DNA of 6,622 bases from an uncultured Bacteroidota bacterium (GTDB lineage Bacteria > Bacteroidota > Bacteroidia > UKL13-3), in assembly GCA_903898215.1 (NCBI GenBank), contig CAIUEQ010000114.1, positions 1-6,622 on the forward strand, read 5' to 3'. Shown here piece by piece: positions 6,105 through 6,622 of this stretch. The position numbers were made by a program, and so were the translations under genes. How positions within the stretch are numbered: position 1 is the stretch's first letter; every line of letters begins with the position of its first letter. The notes under the pieces were generated by a model. That model saw only the letters and a list, made by a program, of their open reading frames with translations, did not search any database and had not been told where the DNA came from.

Positions 6105-6622
6105 CTATAAAAATTCAAACCCGATATCTTTTCTAAAATATTTTCCTTCAAACTGAATTTGTTCAGCATTTTTTATTGACATTGAAACAGCTTCTTGAAC
6201 TGTATTTCCTAAAGAAGTTACAGCCATCACTCTTCCGCCATTTGTAAGGAGTTCTTTATTTTCATTCAGTTTAGTTCCTGAATGAAACAAAATAGAATCA
6301 GCAATACCTTCTATTCCTTTGATAACTTTTCCCTTTTCATAATCTTCGGGATAGCCTGCCGAAACAAGCATCACAGTTGCTGCACATAAATTGGAAACTT
6401 CTAATTTATATTCGTTTAATTTCCCCTCAGCACAAGCTTTCATCATGGCTAAAAAATCAGAGTTAATTAAAGGTAAAACTGATTCCGTTTCCGGATCGCC
6501 CATCCTACAATTATATTCAATCACAAAAGGATCATCTCCAACTTTCATTAATCCAATAAAAATAAAACCAACATAATTGATGCCTTCACTTTTTAAACCG
6601 TTTACAGTTGTTTCAATAATTC
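6105..6622 (-). CDS. purD: Phosphoribosylamine-glycine ligase (GARS), C-terminal part, cut by the right edge
   Basis: PurD joins phosphoribosylamine and glycine using ATP to give glycinamide ribonucleotide, the second step of purine synthesis. About 172 C-terminal residues of a usual ~425 are visible. The frame runs into the window from the right edge with TTVNGLKSEGINYVGFIFIG, so the ATG at 6548 is internal and not the start. VIEYNCRMGDPETE is the ATP-grasp segment whose Glu and Asn bind magnesium and nucleotide. The C-terminal GARS domain follows, with CAATVMLVSAGYPEDY, GGRVMAVTSLG and the closing KYFRKDIGFEF motif. The gene ends with TAG at 6105-6107. No truncation or frameshift is seen in the visible part. 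The 58-base gap to the Dabb gene has no clear terminator. Confidence 0.96.
   Translation of the reverse strand, partial: IIETTVNGLKSEGINYVGFIFIGLMKVGDDPFVIEYNCRMGDPETESVLPLINSDFLAMMKACAEGKLNEYKLEVSNLCAATVMLVSAGYPEDYEKGKVIKGIEGIADSILFHSGTKLNENKELLTNGGRVMAVTSLGNTVQEAVSMSIKNAEQIQFEGKYFRKDIGFEFL

Noticed and set aside
6105..6548. A short 147-codon gene beginning at the ATG at 6548
   Set aside because: The same frame continues upstream to the window edge with typical PurD sequence, so this ATG is an internal methionine.
6391..6576. Plus-strand open frame opposite purD
   Set aside because: purD is certain from its ATP-grasp and C-terminal motifs; this frame is its shadow.
1..6622. Novel defence system, mobile element, CRISPR array, tRNA or rRNA
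   Set aside because: No array-like repeats, transposase or integrase motifs, tRNA-like folds or rRNA-like sequence were seen; the coding space is filled by known families.

Overview
The window looks like chromosomal housekeeping DNA from a member of the Bacteroidota. The base composition is AT-rich. The LptD, MCE-protein, Amidase_3 and RNase R sequences resemble Bacteroidota forms. Several upstream regions carry octamers matching the phylum's TAnnTTTG -7 promoter box, and no clear Shine-Dalgarno sites were found. No phage, transposon, CRISPR or defence genes were recognised.

Layout: the left part (1-2899) is read leftwards as a probable operon in the order amidase, MlaD/MCE protein, RNase R. 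The amidase is a secreted zinc N-acetylmuramoyl-L-alanine amidase (2081-2899). The MCE protein is a membrane-anchored MlaD-like lipid transport component (986-1996). The RNase R gene (rnr, 930 to the left edge) is cut by the window and does not look like RNase R over its last ~37 visible codons. Reading rightwards from the same upstream region is lptD (2884-5637), the outer-membrane LPS-insertion barrel. The right part (5744-6622) is again read leftwards: the C-terminal part of purD, a purine synthesis enzyme cut by the right edge, followed by a small Dabb-family protein. LptD and the Dabb gene converge on a 106-bp spacer that holds a short repeat-like motif.

How the genes fit together: amidase, MCE protein and LptD all act on the cell envelope (peptidoglycan cleavage, lipid movement, LPS export). 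Amidase and lptD start back to back with crossing promoter candidates, so they may be co-controlled. RNase R and PurD are general RNA and nucleotide metabolism.

The points most worth checking are: (1) RNase R loses family similarity immediately after its catalytic aspartate motif; (2) lptD has no ATG or GTG start at a sensible position and may begin at ATT, ATA or TTG; (3) the amidase and lptD promoter candidates overlap; (4) LptD has three mature cysteines placed like those of E. coli LptD but lacks the fourth. I found no convincing previously undescribed system.
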